The position numbers and the translations under genes were made by a program. A stretch of 13,111 nt of DNA from UBA5603 sp964501315 (GTDB lineage Bacteria > Bacillota_I > Bacilli_A > Izemoplasmatales > Hujiaoplasmataceae). Shown one piece after another: positions 5,799-13,011 of this stretch (position 1 is its first letter; every line of letters begins with the position of its first letter). The stretch spans positions 1 through 13,111 of the forward strand of contig CAZCSO010000030.1 of assembly GCA_964501315.1 (NCBI GenBank), in the 5' to 3' direction. A model generated the notes under the pieces. The model was given only the letters and a program-made list of their open reading frames with translations. It did not search any database and was not told the origin of the DNA.

Positions 5799-6595
5799 GC
5801 GCAAAACCATTTTTGAAAATCGATAACGTCGATAAAATATTTCCCCTCGGCGGGGGCAAAGAGTACGTAGCGCTGCGCAACGTCAAAATCGATATCCGTG
5901 AAAACGAAATCGTCTCGATCATCGGACATTCGGGATGCGGGAAATCGACGATCCTCAACCTCATCGCCGGATTGGATACGATCAGTAACGGCACGATTTT
6001 GCTCGAAGACAGACATATCCTTTCCCCAGGACCCGAGCGGGCGGTGGTCTTTCAAAACCATTCCCTTCTTCCGTGGCTTAGTGTGTATCAAAACATCGAG
6101 ATGGCGGTGCGTAAAGTCCTCGGTGAAGATCTGAGCAACAGCGAAATCCGCGATCATGTGATCAAATACATCGATATGGTCAATCTCAGCCATGCGAAAG
6201 ACAAATACCCCGGTGAGATCAGCGGAGGGATGAAACAGCGCGTCGGGATTGCACGCGCCCTCTCGATCCAGCCCAAAGTGCTTCTGATGGATGAGCCTTT
6301 CGGTGCGCTCGATTCGCTCACACGGGCAAATCTCCAAGATCATTTGATGCGGATTCAGATGCAAACGGGCAATACCGTCATCATCATCACCCATGATGTC
6401 GATGAAGCGGTGCTTCTGAGCGACCGTGTCATTATGATGACCAACGGTCCCGAGGCGACGATCGGAGAGGTTCTGGAAGTCAATCTTCCGCGCCCCCGCG
6501 TCCGTTTAGAGCTGCAGCATGATCCGGAATACCTTCGCTGCCGCGAAGGGATCGTCGAGTTTTTATACTCCAAATACGCCAAAGACGATGAATAA
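5795..6595 (+). CDS. nrtD: nitrate ABC transporter, ATP-binding protein (NrtD-like)
   Basis: The 266-residue ATPase powers NrtAB. Motifs in order: Walker A GHSGCGKST (44-52), Q-loop Gln87, signature ISGGMKQ (142-148, Ile in place of the usual Leu), Walker B VLLMDE (162-167) followed by PFGALD, and the switch His200 in THD. It has one nucleotide-binding domain and lacks the NrtA-like C-terminal domain of cyanobacterial NrtC, so it resembles NrtD/SsuB and probably works as a homodimer. It may be labelled nrtC in some annotations. It overlaps nrtB by 4 bases and is followed 16 bases later by the porin gene. Confidence 0.92.
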   Translation: MSAKPFLKIDNVDKIFPLGGGKEYVALRNVKIDIRENEIVSIIGHSGCGKSTILNLIAGLDTISNGTILLEDRHILSPGPERAVVFQNHSLLPWLSVYQNIEMAVRKVLGEDLSNSEIRDHVIKYIDMVNLSHAKDKYPGEISGGMKQRVGIARALSIQPKVLLMDEPFGALDSLTRANLQDHLMRIQMQTGNTVIIITHDVDEAVLLSDRVIMMTNGPEATIGEVLEVNLPRPRVRLELQHDPEYLRCREGIVEFLYSKYAKDDE

Positions 6596-6611
6596 TACAA
6601 AGGAAATCAAT

Positions 6612-7832
6612 ATGAAGAAAATAACATTATCTGCAATCGCGGTCCTCTCCGTGTTACCAAGTACCCTCAGTGCAGAAGGGTTTAACCTCTTTAGCGATGC
6701 GAAATGGAACGGCGAGATTCGTCCCCGCTTTGAGAGCGTATCGGTCGAAGATTCCACAAAAAAAGATGCCGAAGCCTTTACCGTGCGTGCAACGCTCGGA
6801 TTGGAAGCCAAAGTGCTGGGTATTGATGGACTGAGTCTCAAAGTGGACGGTACAACCGTACAAAGCATCGGCGGTGAGCATTACAACAGTTCCACCAACG
6901 GCCAAACGGGCTATGAGCTCGTCAAAGATCCGGAAACTACCCGCTTTTCGCAAAGCTACCTCCAATACAAACTGGGAAAAACGACGGCTAAAGTAGGACG
7001 CCAGATCGTCAACTTGGATAACGAGCGTTTCATCGGTTCGGTCGACTGGAGACAGATGATGCAGAGTTTCGATGCGGCGGTTGTCTCTGATAGCAGCATT
7101 ACGAATCTGGCTCTCTCCGGTGCATATGTCTGGGGCATCAAAGGGATTACCGACCTTCCCGCTACCGAGACCGACTCGATCCTTTTGAACGGTTCGTATA
7201 AAGTGAATGAAATGCTAAAAATCAGTGCTTACGACTATATCCTCTCGTCGCTTCACGATACAATGGGATTGGCATTTACGGGCACCATTCCTCTATCAAC
7301 CGCTAAAATCGATTATCGTGCCGAATATTCCGTACAGAAAGACGCCTCACGCGATACTGACGGCGGTGTCGTTAATGCCCAAGCCGATGCCGCCTATTAC
7401 AATCTCGATGCACTCGCCAATATCAACGGGATTATCGTCGGTGTAGGATATGAGGTTTTGAGCGGAACGAGCGGAAGCGATGGAAAAACGGCATTTCAGA
7501 CACCGTTGGCGACCCTCCATAAATTTAACGGCTGGGCGGATAAATTTCTCACTACCCCGACGGGCGGATTGGAGGACATGAGTCTCTCGTTGGGATATAC
7601 GGCACCGGGTCTTGGAAAAGCGATGGTGGTTTATCACGATTTCAAAACCGATAAAGCAATGTCCGGCAAAAGTGATTTAGGGAGCGAATGGGATATCCTC
7701 TATACCAATGCCGTCCCGGGGTTCAAAGGGCTTAGCGCTCTGGCAAAAGCGGCCTATTTCAAAGGGGGTGACGTCACCGGATTTGATAAAGACGTCACCA
7801 AAATCTGGTTGCAACTCGGCTATAAATTTTAA
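6612..7832 (+). CDS. outer-membrane beta-barrel porin (candidate nitrate porin)
   Basis: The 406-residue protein has a signal peptide (MKKITLSAIA to LSA, cleavage near residue 21) and a mature part rich in alternating amphipathic strands with Gly, Tyr, Thr and Asp. It opens with WNGEIRPRFESV and AFTVRATLGLEAKV and ends in LGYKF, the terminal Phe recognised in outer-membrane barrel assembly. It resembles the Opr/alginate-export-like porins common in Campylobacterota. The chosen start, ATG 6612, has AAAGGA at 6599-6604 and gives a clean signal peptide. An in-frame ATG at 6588 is possible but would overlap the ATPase gene and add a charged extension. Position as the last gene of the nrt operon suggests it passes nitrate or nitrite across the outer membrane; this is inference. 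Its TAA shares a TTAA with the stop of the convergent siroheme gene. Confidence 0.85.
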   Translation: MKKITLSAIAVLSVLPSTLSAEGFNLFSDAKWNGEIRPRFESVSVEDSTKKDAEAFTVRATLGLEAKVLGIDGLSLKVDGTTVQSIGGEHYNSSTNGQTGYELVKDPETTRFSQSYLQYKLGKTTAKVGRQIVNLDNERFIGSVDWRQMMQSFDAAVVSDSSITNLALSGAYVWGIKGITDLPATETDSILLNGSYKVNEMLKISAYDYILSSLHDTMGLAFTGTIPLSTAKIDYRAEYSVQKDASRDTDGGVVNAQADAAYYNLDALANINGIIVGVGYEVLSGTSGSDGKTAFQTPLATLHKFNGWADKFLTTPTGGLEDMSLSLGYTAPGLGKAMVVYHDFKTDKAMSGKSDLGSEWDILYTNAVPGFKGLSALAKAAYFKGGDVTGFDKDVTKIWLQLGYKF

Positions 7833-8380
7833 AGTTTAAAAAACTCTCGGCAAATGCGAATAATCTTCTCCTGCCGTGGTTTTCCCACCGGTTCACTCTG
7901 ACGAATGTCATGAACGTGATCGATAAGCTCTCCGATTTTAGGAGGGATCAGTTTTGTCAGATACTGACGCAGAGCCGAACTCACCGCGGGAGCCCGACCT
8001 GCGGTGTTGATCCCCACGCACAAATCCCCCTCAACGATCAATGCCGGAAAGATAAAACTGCACAATGCAGGAGAATCGACACAATTGACGGGGATTTTGG
8101 CTTCCACACAATAGCGGTAAATCTTCTCTTGCTCCGAGAGGTCATCCAGCGCACCGATCACCAAAAAACGCCCCTCGCAATCGCTTAGATCATATCCCCG
8201 CTCGATAATGTTCAGCGGATATTCCATCGCACGTATCTCCTCATGAATCTGCGGAGCGATAACGGTGAGATTCGGGAAGAACTTCACCAATTGTTCAATT
8301 TTACGCAACGCCACCTCTCCCGCTCCGATGACGAGTAGATCTTGATCTTTTAAATCTACAAACATAGGGAAAAGGGGCAT
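7829..8380 (-). CDS. precorrin-2 dehydrogenase / sirohydrochlorin ferrochelatase (CysG N-terminal/Met8 type)
   Basis: The 183-residue protein oxidises precorrin-2 to sirohydrochlorin with NAD+ and may also insert iron to give siroheme, the nitrite reductase cofactor. It starts with a Rossmann nucleotide site, LLVIGAGEVALRK (15-27). VNCVDSPALCSFIFPA (98-113) holds Asp102 at about the place of the catalytic Asp of CysG/Met8, and NTAGRAPAVSSALRQYL (125-141) is the family's central stretch. It corresponds to the first half of CysG; the methyltransferase half is a separate gene, cobA, divergent across 120 bases. It is slightly short for the family at its C-terminus. AAGGA lies about 9 bases before the ATG at 8380. 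No separate chelatase gene is present here. SirC would be a suitable name if it only dehydrogenates. Confidence 0.88.
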   Translation of the reverse strand: MPLFPMFVDLKDQDLLVIGAGEVALRKIEQLVKFFPNLTVIAPQIHEEIRAMEYPLNIIERGYDLSDCEGRFLVIGALDDLSEQEKIYRYCVEAKIPVNCVDSPALCSFIFPALIVEGDLCVGINTAGRAPAVSSALRQYLTKLIPPKIGELIDHVHDIRQSEPVGKPRQEKIIRICREFFKL

Positions 8381-8400
8381 AACAAATCCTTGGCATAAAA

Positions 8401-8419
8401 ATGATTATTTTTTAATCAT
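8401..8419. promoter_or_regulatory. TGATTA-N5-TAATCA box between the divergent siroheme genes
   Basis: ATGATTA-TTTTT-TAATCAT, perfect seven-base arms. The 17-base core (8402-8418) differs from the nrtA box at one spacer position. It starts 48 bases before the TAAACT -10 candidate of cobA, nearly the same geometry as at narK and nrtA. For the minus-strand gene it lies 21 bases before the start codon, where binding could repress. Its T-run might suggest a terminator, but no gene ends here. Confidence 0.6.
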
Positions 8420-8444
8420 GTTATTGGTTTTCAATTCCCCATTT

Positions 8445-8455
8445 TACACTAAACT
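8445..8455 (+). promoter_or_regulatory. -10 region of the cobA promoter (two candidates)
   Basis: TACACT (8445-8450) and TAAACT (8450-8455) are both acceptable. The second keeps the geometry seen at narK and nrtA (12 bases to the AGAY of the start-site palindrome, 48 to the upstream box). On the other strand TAAAAT (complement of 8441-8446) could serve as the -10 of the divergent precorrin-2 dehydrogenase gene. No strong -35 is seen for either. Confidence 0.4.
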
Positions 8456-8458
8456 TTT

Positions 8459-8478
8459 TAAAGATAAAAAAGTCTGAA
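8459..8478. promoter_or_regulatory. start-site palindrome, cobA leader copy
   Basis: TAAAGAT, six A residues, GTCTGAA. The right arm is the full consensus; the left arm is degenerate. Bases 8462-8478 are the exact reverse complement of 3657-3673 in the nrtA promoter, so the element occurs in both orientations. It lies upstream of the Shine-Dalgarno GAGGA near 8489-8494. Confidence 0.45.
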
Positions 8479-8500
8479 TAATACATTTGAGGATAAACCC

Positions 8501-9277
8501 ATGAACGGAAAACTCTATTTGATCGGATGCGGACCGGGAGATGCCGATCTGCTCACCTGCAAAGCGCTGCGAACGATCCGGAAACTCGATATCGCCCTCA
8601 TCGACCATCTTCTCACCCAAGAGATCATCGACCTCATCCCCCCGCACACGAAAGTGATCTTTGTCGGAAAGGAAAAAGGGAAACACAGCTTCCCCCAAGA
8701 TCAGATCAACGACATGATCACCGAATACGCCCGTCAAGGATACACCGTCGGACGGCTCAAATGCGGCGATCCTTACATCTTCGGACGAGGAACCGAAGAG
8801 GCGATCCACGCATCGCAAAACCATATTGCAACCGAAGTGATTCCGGGAATTTCGTCGGCTCTCTCCGGCCCGCTTTCCGCCGGAATCGCCCCTACCGCAC
8901 GCGGGGTGAGCACGGGTGTATCCGTCGTTTCCGCCCACCTCTCGGGAGATCGCGTCAACCTCTCATGGATTCCCTTCTTGGCAATCGAAGATCATACCAC
9001 CGTCGTCCTCATGGGTCTCAGCCGTATTCGCCAAATCGTGAAAGAAGCCTTACAAGCGGGAATCGATCCGGCACTTCCCGCCGCGATCATTTCTAATGCC
9101 ACAACGCGAAACCAAAGTTGTGTCATCACCACGCTCGGCGAACTGATCAGCGTAGCCAAAGGGGCTCCAAGACCCGCGATTCTCGTTTTCGGGCGTGCCG
9201 TGGATCTGGCCGATGTTTTGCCCGGATACCTCTATGAATCCAAGGAGGAGCGTTATGACATCGTTACAGCAAGCTAA
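8501..9277 (+). CDS. cobA: uroporphyrinogen-III C-methyltransferase (SUMT)
   Basis: The 258-residue enzyme transfers two methyl groups from S-adenosylmethionine to uroporphyrinogen III, making precorrin-2, the first committed step to siroheme. Signatures: LIGCGPGDADLLT (7-19), FVGKEKGKHSFPQDQIN (54-70), RLKCGDPYIFGRG (85-97) and EVIPGISSALSGPLSAGIAPTARG (112-135). The usual RLKGGDP has Cys for the first Gly here (residue 88). The start follows a GAGGA ribosome binding site. The end overlaps nitrite reductase by 23 bases, and its last codons hold that gene's AAGGAGGAG. With the divergent dehydrogenase it supplies siroheme for the nitrite reductase encoded next. A cobalamin-pathway role is also possible for this enzyme, but no cobalamin genes are nearby. 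Confidence 0.93.
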   Translation: MNGKLYLIGCGPGDADLLTCKALRTIRKLDIALIDHLLTQEIIDLIPPHTKVIFVGKEKGKHSFPQDQINDMITEYARQGYTVGRLKCGDPYIFGRGTEEAIHASQNHIATEVIPGISSALSGPLSAGIAPTARGVSTGVSVVSAHLSGDRVNLSWIPFLAIEDHTTVVLMGLSRIRQIVKEALQAGIDPALPAAIISNATTRNQSCVITTLGELISVAKGAPRPAILVFGRAVDLADVLPGYLYESKEERYDIVTAS

Positions 9278-10901
9278 CGAAGCGCGCAGTGCCAAACGGC
9301 ACAAAACCGAATCGATCAAAGACGCTTTCAGTGCCTCCGAAGCGTGGGAGCGGCTGATTGGATATGCCCAAAGCGGCTATGCTTCGATCACCGAAGACGA
9401 TAAAGATTTTGTCCTCAAAAGTTTCGGCGTATTCGACCGTCCCGCAACACCGGAGCGCTTTATGCTCCGTATCCGTATCGCCGGAGGCTCGCTCAATGTC
9501 GCTCAGGCGAGGGCGGTGGCTTACGCGTCCAAAACCTTCGGGCAAGACTACATAGATCTCACCACCCGTCAGCAGATCGAACTACGCTACCTGCGGATCG
9601 AAGATCTCCCTGAACTCCTCAGATTGCTCGAAAGCGTCGGATTAACCGGCTACCAGACAGGGGTGGATAATTTCCGCAATATCCTCCTTGATCCGCTCGA
9701 TGGATTAGCCGAAGATAATTTAATCGAGTGCCGCGCTATCATGGAGGAGATTCAAAGCGTTTTTTTAAAACAAGACGAGTGGCTGACCACCCTTCCTCGC
9801 AAATTCAATATCGGCATCAACGGCTCACTCAGCAATCGCTGTAATATTTTCGGTCAGGATTTTGCCCTTACCCTTGCCCGAAAAAACGGTGAATACGGCT
9901 TTAACCTCTATTTGGGTGGGCGAGTCGGGCATTTGGCACAGAGTGCCGATATGTTCGTTAAACCTCATGAAGCCAAAGAGATATTTGTCGCCGTCGCCCG
10001 CCTCTTTAAAACCTACGGCTTTCGGGACAACCGTAACAAAAACCGTCTTAAATTCCTCATCGATGCGGTAGGAATGGAAGATTTCAGAGCCGCAATCGAA
10101 GAAGAACTCGGACGGAAGATGAGTACTGCCGGTGAAACGCTGACCTCATCCGATGCAGGAGACCACTACGGAAGCGTTTCACTGAACTACGGACTAAAAG
10201 CGCTCTATGCCGCCGTCCCCTCAGGGGTATTCAGCGGAACCGATATGTACGAAGCGGCCCGCATCGCCGAATCGCAAAACGGTGCGATCCGCCTCACGAT
10301 CGAGCAAAATCTGATCCTCACCGGGATACGTGACGAAGCATCGGCTTTACCATCGCCGCTTTTTCAAAAATACCCTAACCGCCCTTCCCCTTATATGGCG
10401 AATCTCATTGCCTGCGCCGGGAGCGAACACTGCCCCTTTGGGGTTATCCCCAACAAACCCGATGCAATTGCCATGAGTGAATACCTGAGCCGTGAAGTCC
10501 CCATCGAAAATGCCAAAGTGCGCCTCTACTGGTCGGGATGCGTCAAAGGATGTGGTATTCACGGTGCAGGGGATTTGGGTTTTGTCGGATGTAAAGTGCC
10601 CCGTGATGGGAAAACGGTGCTGGGGGTCGATATTTTCCTCGGCGGTAGTCTCAGCCACAATGATGAAGAGGGAAAACTCTTCCTAAAAGGGATCACTCTC
10701 GACGAGGTACCCCAATACGTGGCCGAGTTTATGAAGCTCTTTAAAACAGCCCGATACGAGGGAGAGAGTTTGGAGCAGTTTATCAAAGAGCTTCTCTCCC
10801 ACTATGAGATCAGCGAGATTGCCGACATCGTCCGCCACAACTATGCGATGATGCGTGAGGGCGGAACTGATTTTCAGAGTTTTGATCGGATTGGACGATG
10901 A
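9255..10901 (+). CDS. nirA: ferredoxin-type nitrite reductase (siroheme, 4Fe-4S)
   Basis: The 548-residue cytoplasmic enzyme reduces nitrite to ammonium with six electrons. The two-repeat nitrite/sulfite reductase layout is visible: an N-terminal ferredoxin-like half with TTRQQIELR (103-111), then LPRKFNIGINGS (180-191), and the siroheme/4Fe-4S cysteines at 387, 393, 429 and 433 (C-X5-C and C-X3-C in CAGSEHC and GCVKGC). Length and motifs fit NirA rather than the NADH-type NirB. The start, ATG 9255, follows AAGGAGGAG (9242-9250); the frame is open to 9195 inside cobA but without such a site. Its TGA overlaps the nitrate reductase ATG (ATGA). Sulfite reductase is a sister function; the nitrate genes and dedicated siroheme genes favour nitrite. 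No NAD(P)H or FAD domain is present, so ferredoxin or flavodoxin is the likely donor. Confidence 0.92.
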   Translation: MTSLQQANEARSAKRHKTESIKDAFSASEAWERLIGYAQSGYASITEDDKDFVLKSFGVFDRPATPERFMLRIRIAGGSLNVAQARAVAYASKTFGQDYIDLTTRQQIELRYLRIEDLPELLRLLESVGLTGYQTGVDNFRNILLDPLDGLAEDNLIECRAIMEEIQSVFLKQDEWLTTLPRKFNIGINGSLSNRCNIFGQDFALTLARKNGEYGFNLYLGGRVGHLAQSADMFVKPHEAKEIFVAVARLFKTYGFRDNRNKNRLKFLIDAVGMEDFRAAIEEELGRKMSTAGETLTSSDAGDHYGSVSLNYGLKALYAAVPSGVFSGTDMYEAARIAESQNGAIRLTIEQNLILTGIRDEASALPSPLFQKYPNRPSPYMANLIACAGSEHCPFGVIPNKPDAIAMSEYLSREVPIENAKVRLYWSGCVKGCGIHGAGDLGFVGCKVPRDGKTVLGVDIFLGGSLSHNDEEGKLFLKGITLDEVPQYVAEFMKLFKTARYEGESLEQFIKELLSHYEISEIADIVRHNYAMMREGGTDFQSFDRIGR

Positions 10902-12979
10902 GCGAAGCGATTAGTACGGGATGCCCCTTTTGCGGTACGGGATGCGGCTTGAGCGTCGAATGCACCGATAAAGGGTTCAAAGTCAAAGGAGATAAAACCA
11001 ACCCATCCACCCAAGGAGATTTGTGTTTCAAACCGATCCAAATGACGAAAGCGTTGGATTCCAACCGTCTCGCCGCCCCCCTCTATCGCCCCCATAAATC
11101 TGATCCTTTTAGGGAAATTTCATGGGATGAAGCATTCACTCTTTTAGCGGATCGAATCCAAAACCTTAAACGTGAATCCCTCTATTTTTATCTATCAGGA
11201 CAACTTCTTAGCGAAGAGAGCTACCTTTTTACCAAGCTGATCAAAGGGTATTTGGGAACCAACAACGTCGATGCCAACTCCCGTCTGTGTATGGCCAGCG
11301 CCGTCGTCGCCCACAAGATGGCGTTTGGAAGCGACGGAGCCATCGGCAGTTACGCCGATATCGACGATGCCGACGTGATTCTCATCAGCGGTTCCAATCC
11401 CGCATGGGCACACCCCATCATTTTTCGACGCATCTTAGCGCGCAAAAAAGTCCATCCCGAAACCCAAATTATCGTGATCGATCCGATACACACCGAGAGT
11501 GCCGAAAAATCCGATCTGTGGCTGGGACTTCGCAGCGGAAGCGATACGATACTCTACAACGCTCTCTTGGCTGAGATATATCGGCGCGGCGGATGCGATG
11601 ATGATTTTCTTGAGCGATATTGCGAAAGGTTTGAACAAACGCTCCAATCTGCCCAAGCGATACCGTACCCTAAAGCCGTCGCATCGTGCGGATTATCTGT
11701 AAACGATACCGACATACTGGTCGATCTCTTTGCTTCGGATAAAAAAATCGTGGGATTGTGGTGTCAGGGGTTGAACCAAGCCGTCGATGGAGTCATGCGC
11801 AATCTCGGATTCATCAACCTCTTTCTCGCCACCGGACGTATCAATGCTCGAAAAGGGCTTCCGTTCTCGCTAACGGGTCAACCCAATGCGATGGGTGGAC
11901 GCGAGGTCGGTTATCTCTCCAACGCCCTCCCCGGCTACCGCGATGTCCGTAACCCGCATGATCGCGCATCGTGCGAGCGCCATTGGAATCTCCCACCCAA
12001 TACTATCTCTCCCGAAGTGGGGATGACAATCACCGACGCGATCGATGCTATCGCACAAAACGATATACGATTGTTATGGGTTGCCTGCACCAATCCCCTC
12101 ATCACCCTCCCCGATGTTGAAAAAACGAGAAAAGCGATGATGAGCGAAGATCTTTTTTTAGTTGTCCAAGACTGTGTGATGAGTGAAACCGCCTCTCTTG
12201 CCAACCTCGTTCTCCCTACCGCCTCATGGGGTGAAAAAGAGGGAACCATGACCAACTCGGAACGCTATATCAAACGCATTAGAGCTTTTAAATCCGCCCC
12301 GATGGGAGCCAAAAGTGATAGCGACATTATCTGTAGTGTTGCTAAGAAATTAGGATTCTCGGGCTTTGATTTTGCCGATACGGCAGAGATTTACGATGAG
12401 TACAAACAATTAACCAAGCAACGGCTATGTGACCAAAGTACGCAAGAGTATGATACCCTCTCTTATCAATGGGGAGGTGAACGCCTCTATGGAAACAACG
12501 TGTTTCCTACCGCATCACGCAAAGCGCAACTTCATCCCATACCCTCGTGTTCTGTACAGCTACAGGATGGGGAATTTGTCCTTCTCACCGGACGCACCAA
12601 AAAACAGTGGCATACGATGACACGTACCGGAGCCGTCCCCGAACTACTCAAAGACGAAGATGAGGCATATCTGTTAATCAACCAAACCGAGGCAGAAGAA
12701 AAAGGACTCAAAGAGGGAGACCTTGTGGTCATTTCCAATGATCTCGGAGCATTAATGCTCCCTATCCGTTTCGGCATCCTTGCACGCCGCCACCTGTTTG
12801 CCCCTTTTGGCTATCCTAAAACCCCGATCAACACGCTCGTCACGGTGAACAACGATCCGATGTCGGGGCAAAGCGCACTTAAGTCAGCACACGTTATCAT
12901 CACTAAAACCGATGAATCCTTCACCGTTTCAGAAGAATTCCCTGAACAGTCTAGAAATTTTATCAATCCTCACGTATAA
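10898..12979 (+). CDS. narB: assimilatory nitrate reductase, molybdenum catalytic subunit (NarB/NasA type)
   Basis: The 693-residue enzyme reduces nitrate to nitrite in the cytoplasm. Cysteines 9, 12, 16 and 43 (CPFCGTGC, then DLCFKP) bind the N-terminal 4Fe-4S cluster. Cys131 in NSRLCMASAV is the expected molybdenum ligand. LTGQPNAMGGREVGYLSNALPGYRD in the middle and LLTGRTKKQWHTMTRTG near the start of the C-terminal domain are typical of assimilatory NasA/NarB proteins and bind the bis-MGD cofactor. There is no twin-arginine signal, which separates it from periplasmic NapA. There is no C-terminal BFD-type 2Fe-2S domain as in Klebsiella NasA, and no partner electron-transfer subunit, so it resembles the ferredoxin-dependent cyanobacterial NarB. 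It overlaps nirA by 4 bases (ATGA) with only a weak ribosome binding site, which suggests translational coupling. It ends the operon. Confidence 0.93.
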   Translation: MSEAISTGCPFCGTGCGLSVECTDKGFKVKGDKTNPSTQGDLCFKPIQMTKALDSNRLAAPLYRPHKSDPFREISWDEAFTLLADRIQNLKRESLYFYLSGQLLSEESYLFTKLIKGYLGTNNVDANSRLCMASAVVAHKMAFGSDGAIGSYADIDDADVILISGSNPAWAHPIIFRRILARKKVHPETQIIVIDPIHTESAEKSDLWLGLRSGSDTILYNALLAEIYRRGGCDDDFLERYCERFEQTLQSAQAIPYPKAVASCGLSVNDTDILVDLFASDKKIVGLWCQGLNQAVDGVMRNLGFINLFLATGRINARKGLPFSLTGQPNAMGGREVGYLSNALPGYRDVRNPHDRASCERHWNLPPNTISPEVGMTITDAIDAIAQNDIRLLWVACTNPLITLPDVEKTRKAMMSEDLFLVVQDCVMSETASLANLVLPTASWGEKEGTMTNSERYIKRIRAFKSAPMGAKSDSDIICSVAKKLGFSGFDFADTAEIYDEYKQLTKQRLCDQSTQEYDTLSYQWGGERLYGNNVFPTASRKAQLHPIPSCSVQLQDGEFVLLTGRTKKQWHTMTRTGAVPELLKDEDEAYLLINQTEAEEKGLKEGDLVVISNDLGALMLPIRFGILARRHLFAPFGYPKTPINTLVTVNNDPMSGQSALKSAHVIITKTDESFTVSEEFPEQSRNFINPHV

Positions 12980-12980
12980 T
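12975..12980 (+). promoter_or_regulatory. -10 element of a murA promoter
   Basis: A perfect TATAAT overlaps the TAA stop of the nitrate reductase gene (12977-12979). The expected start is near 12987, leaving a leader of about 25 bases before the murA ATG at 13012. No clear -35 is seen. It would let the essential murA be expressed apart from the nitrate operon; no terminator separates them, so read-through is also possible. Confidence 0.55.
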
Positions 12981-13011
12981 TCGGGATCAACAATTAATAA
13001 TCGGGAAATTC

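Noticed and set aside
5774..6394. 206-codon open frame on the minus strand opposite the nrt ATPase gene
   Set aside because: It is antisense to a clear ABC ATPase and has no recognisable motif; the composition reflects the mirrored reading frame.
9195..9254. Upstream start for nirA
   Set aside because: It lies inside cobA without a ribosome binding site, while ATG 9255 follows AAGGAGGAG.
9760..9772. T7-A4 run as a programmed frameshift in nirA
   Set aside because: The reading frame continues intact with family motifs on both sides, and no alternative frame gives a meaningful product.
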